Positions 7,266 to 8,869 of a stretch of 8,869 nt of DNA are shown piece by piece. The stretch comes from Candidatus Krumholzibacteriia bacterium. Lineage in GTDB: Bacteria; Krumholzibacteriota; Krumholzibacteriia; LZORAL124-64-63. Both the position numbers and the translations under genes were made by a program. Position 1 is the stretch's first letter. Each line of letters begins with the position of its first letter. The stretch is from contig DAOVTU010000082.1 of the NCBI GenBank assembly GCA_030632925.1, positions 1 through 8,869 on the forward strand, read 5' to 3'. A model generated the notes under the pieces. The model had not been told where the DNA came from and made no database searches. It worked only from the letters and a program-made list of their open reading frames with translations.

Positions 7266-8392
7266 AGCTGGTACACGTCATCATCGGGTTGCACGTCGGG
7301 GGCGCCGAAACGATGCTCCTGAAGCTGCTGCAAGGCCTGGACCGCACCCGTTTCGAACCGGTCGTGGTGGCCCTGATGGACGGCGGCGAAATTTCTGACC
7401 AGATCCAGGCTCTGGATATTCCCGTGCATCATCTGGGGATGAAAAACCTGGCCGGCGCGCCGGGCACGCTGTTGAAGTTGCGTCGCCTGGCCCGCGAACT
7501 TGAACCGGACCTGATTCAAGGCTGGATGTATCACGGCAATCTGGCGGCGACCCGGTTGGCGCGCTGGGCGCCGGGCGATCCGGTCCTGTTCTGGAACATC
7601 CGCCACACCATGACTGAACACGCTCCGGAAAAAATGACGACCAGGGCTCTGATCCGGCTGGGCGGTCGCTGGTCTGGGCAGGCTCGCCAGGTAGTGCACA
7701 ACTCTCATCTTAGCGTGGGTCAGCACGAAGGCCTGGGATTCGGCTGCGAAAACTCACTCGTCATCCCCAATGGTTTTGATCTGGAAGCATTCCGGCCGGA
7801 TGCCGACGCCGGTTCGAAGCTGCGTTCGGAACTGGGCCTGGCTGCGGACACCGTTCTGGTCGGCACTCTGGGGCGCCATCATCCGATCAAGGGGCTGGCG
7901 GATTTCTTGATGGCCTTGGCGGCTATGGAATCGGTGCCCCCAACGGCGCATTTCCTCTGTGCCGGACGTGATGTCACCGCGCAGAACGCCGAACTCAAGT
8001 CACTGGTGGTCCAAACCGGATTTGCCGATCGCGTGCATTTGCTGGGGCCGCGCAGTGATGCGCCGGAATTCCTGGCCGGCCTCGACCTGTTTTGCCTGCC
8101 TTCGCGAGCAGAAGGTTTTCCCAATGCCCTGGGCGAAGCCATGGCCTGTGGATTGCCCTGTGTGGCGACCGACGTGGGCGAGGCCACCATCATGCTCGAA
8201 GGCTTGTGCGATACGGTGCCGCCGAATTCCCCGGCGAAGTTGGCGGTGGCCCTCGATAATATGCTGGCCATGCCTCCGGAAGGCCGCCGCGCCCTGGGAA
8301 CACAGTGCCGGGAACGCATGGCCGAACGGTACCGGTTGGCGGCGATCGTAACACTCTACGAAGACATGTACGCCTCTGGCGTGGAATCCTGA
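7262..8392 (+). CDS. Glycosyltransferase, GT4 family (canonical)
   Basis: GT-B enzyme of 376 residues, expected at the cytoplasmic face, adding a sugar to the growing lipid-linked repeat unit. It opens with KLVHVIIGLHVGGAE (2-16), the glycine-rich acceptor-side start of GT4 enzymes, followed by LIQGWMYHGNL (84-94) and NIRHT (112-116). The donor half begins near VIPNGFDLEAF (167-177). VGTLGRHHPIKG (200-211) carries the Arg and Lys that usually contact donor phosphates. SRAEGFPNALGEAMACG (281-297) has an intact EX7E motif (Glu284 and Glu292), indicating a retaining enzyme. ATG 7262 is chosen for the ATGA overlap with asnB and because the family normally starts at this point. ATG 7250, four codons earlier, is possible; the 7199 frame extension lies inside asnB and is unlikely. 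The ribosome binding site is weak (TGGA at 7251-7254), consistent with coupling to asnB translation. Sugar specificity is not predictable. Confidence 0.92.
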   Translation: MKLVHVIIGLHVGGAETMLLKLLQGLDRTRFEPVVVALMDGGEISDQIQALDIPVHHLGMKNLAGAPGTLLKLRRLARELEPDLIQGWMYHGNLAATRLARWAPGDPVLFWNIRHTMTEHAPEKMTTRALIRLGGRWSGQARQVVHNSHLSVGQHEGLGFGCENSLVIPNGFDLEAFRPDADAGSKLRSELGLAADTVLVGTLGRHHPIKGLADFLMALAAMESVPPTAHFLCAGRDVTAQNAELKSLVVQTGFADRVHLLGPRSDAPEFLAGLDLFCLPSRAEGFPNALGEAMACGLPCVATDVGEATIMLEGLCDTVPPNSPAKLAVALDNMLAMPPEGRRALGTQCRERMAERYRLAAIVTLYEDMYASGVES

Positions 8393-8408
8393 ATTCAACT
8401 TTTTCGTG

Positions 8409-8425
8409 CAAGGAACGGTGCCTTG
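8409..8425 (+). promoter_or_regulatory. Ribosome binding site inside a small hairpin
   Basis: The 33-base gap after the second glycosyltransferase holds CAAGG (8409-8413) and its exact reverse complement CCTTG (8421-8425), separated by seven bases. The left arm contains most of the only good Shine-Dalgarno sequence, AAGGA (8410-8414), and the right arm ends directly before the ATG at 8426. Folding would hide the ribosome binding site. The stem is only five base pairs, so a regulatory effect is a suggestion. Confidence 0.4.
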
Positions 8426-8869
8426 ATGCCGGCAAGATCACTTTCGCGTCTTCGGTGGGTTGCCCTGGCCTGGGACTGGGCTGCAGCGACCATGATTCTG
8501 GCGCTGCCACTCGTGATTTTTTTCAGGCACAACGACTATAGCCTGCTGCGGCCGGAAGTCGCAGCCTGCTTCGCCTGGGTGGCTGCCGCCGGTCTGATCT
8601 GGGGACTGATGATGTGGTTGGGTCGCACGGCCGGGCGGGTGATCGTGACCACTTTTCTGCTGCTGATGCTGGTGGACGTGCAAACCGGTTGGTTGACGGT
8701 GATCGGCTTGCGCCTGGGCTTGAATCTGCTGGGCCTGGGCCTGGTGTGTTGGTTCTTGCGGCGGCGGCTGTCTTCGGTGGTGGTGGTTTTGTGTGGGGCC
8801 ATGATGTTGGCGACCCGGTTCCTGGCGCCTGGCCAAATGGTGCGTCAGCGAGGCGAATATCCGGGCTCC
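8426..8869 (+). CDS. Polytopic membrane protein, N-terminal part (3' end missing)
   Basis: Open frame of 148 codons from ATG 8426 to the last base, with no stop, so the gene continues past the right edge. The product begins MPARSLSRLRW, a short basic N-terminus, then has about five hydrophobic segments near residues 13-33, 45-64, 71-90, 93-110 and 116-133. RRRL (112-115) is a likely cytoplasmic basic loop before the fifth segment. The stretch ending QMVRQRGEYPGS (137-148) looks like the start of a soluble region. I do not recognise the family with confidence. The layout and the LVDVQTGW stretch (82-89) weakly recall membrane-anchored sulfatase or phosphoethanolamine transferase-like proteins of polysaccharide loci; another membrane modification enzyme is equally possible. 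It lies 33 bases after the glycosyltransferase, in the same reading frame as it, separated by the TGA at 8390. An in-frame TTG at 8423 is an alternative start. Confidence 0.7.
   Translation, partial: MPARSLSRLRWVALAWDWAAATMILALPLVIFFRHNDYSLLRPEVAACFAWVAAAGLIWGLMMWLGRTAGRVIVTTFLLLMLVDVQTGWLTVIGLRLGLNLLGLGLVCWFLRRRLSSVVVVLCGAMMLATRFLAPGQMVRQRGEYPGS

Noticed and set aside
8370..8404. Stem ACGCC/GGCGT (8370-8374 and 8378-8382) and a five-T run (8400-8404), considered as an intrinsic terminator
   Set aside because: The T run is 17 bases beyond the short stem, and the stem is within the glycosyltransferase coding sequence; it does not have the form of an intrinsic terminator.

Overview
The window is a GC-rich, densely packed stretch of a cell-surface polysaccharide (O-antigen, capsule or exopolysaccharide) biosynthesis locus. 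All recognisable genes are on the + strand. The gene set (a membrane-anchored CapD/WbpM-type dehydratase, a Wzx flippase and a Wzy polymerase) is the Wzx/Wzy-dependent assembly route and suggests a bacterium that exports a repeat-unit glycan, most likely Gram-negative. Nothing here fixes the phylum: there is no rRNA, tRNA or housekeeping marker, and these families move between lineages.

Layout, left to right: (1) the 3' part of a nucleotide-sugar 4,6-dehydratase, cut by the left edge (1-1729); (2) a 12-helix Wzx-type flippase (1726-3003); (3) a Wzy-type repeat-unit polymerase (3000-4250); (4) a GT4-type glycosyltransferase (4243-5295); (5) a class II glutamine amidotransferase of the asparagine synthase B family, starting at GTG (5310-7265); (6) a second, canonical GT4 glycosyltransferase (7262-8392); (7) the first 148 codons of a polytopic membrane protein that runs off the right edge (8426-8869).

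Four of the six junctions are overlaps: three are 4-base ATGA overlaps and one is 8 bases. The other two gaps are 14 and 33 bases. This indicates one operon with translational coupling. I see no internal promoter or terminator, no gene-free stretch over 33 bases, and no mobile element, tRNA or CRISPR array.

Inferred working model: the dehydratase makes a 4-keto-6-deoxy-HexNAc nucleotide precursor. The two glycosyltransferases add sugars to a lipid-linked repeat unit in the cytoplasm. The AsnB-like enzyme probably amidates a carboxylated sugar or an attached acid. Wzx flips the unit across the inner membrane and Wzy polymerises it. The initiating transferase, the aminotransferase or reductase acting after the dehydratase, and chain-length control must lie outside the window.

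I do not see a clearly undescribed system. The points most worth a second look are the truncated membrane protein at the right edge, a small hairpin over its ribosome binding site, the amidotransferase embedded between the glycosyltransferases, and a non-canonical active-site register in the first glycosyltransferase.
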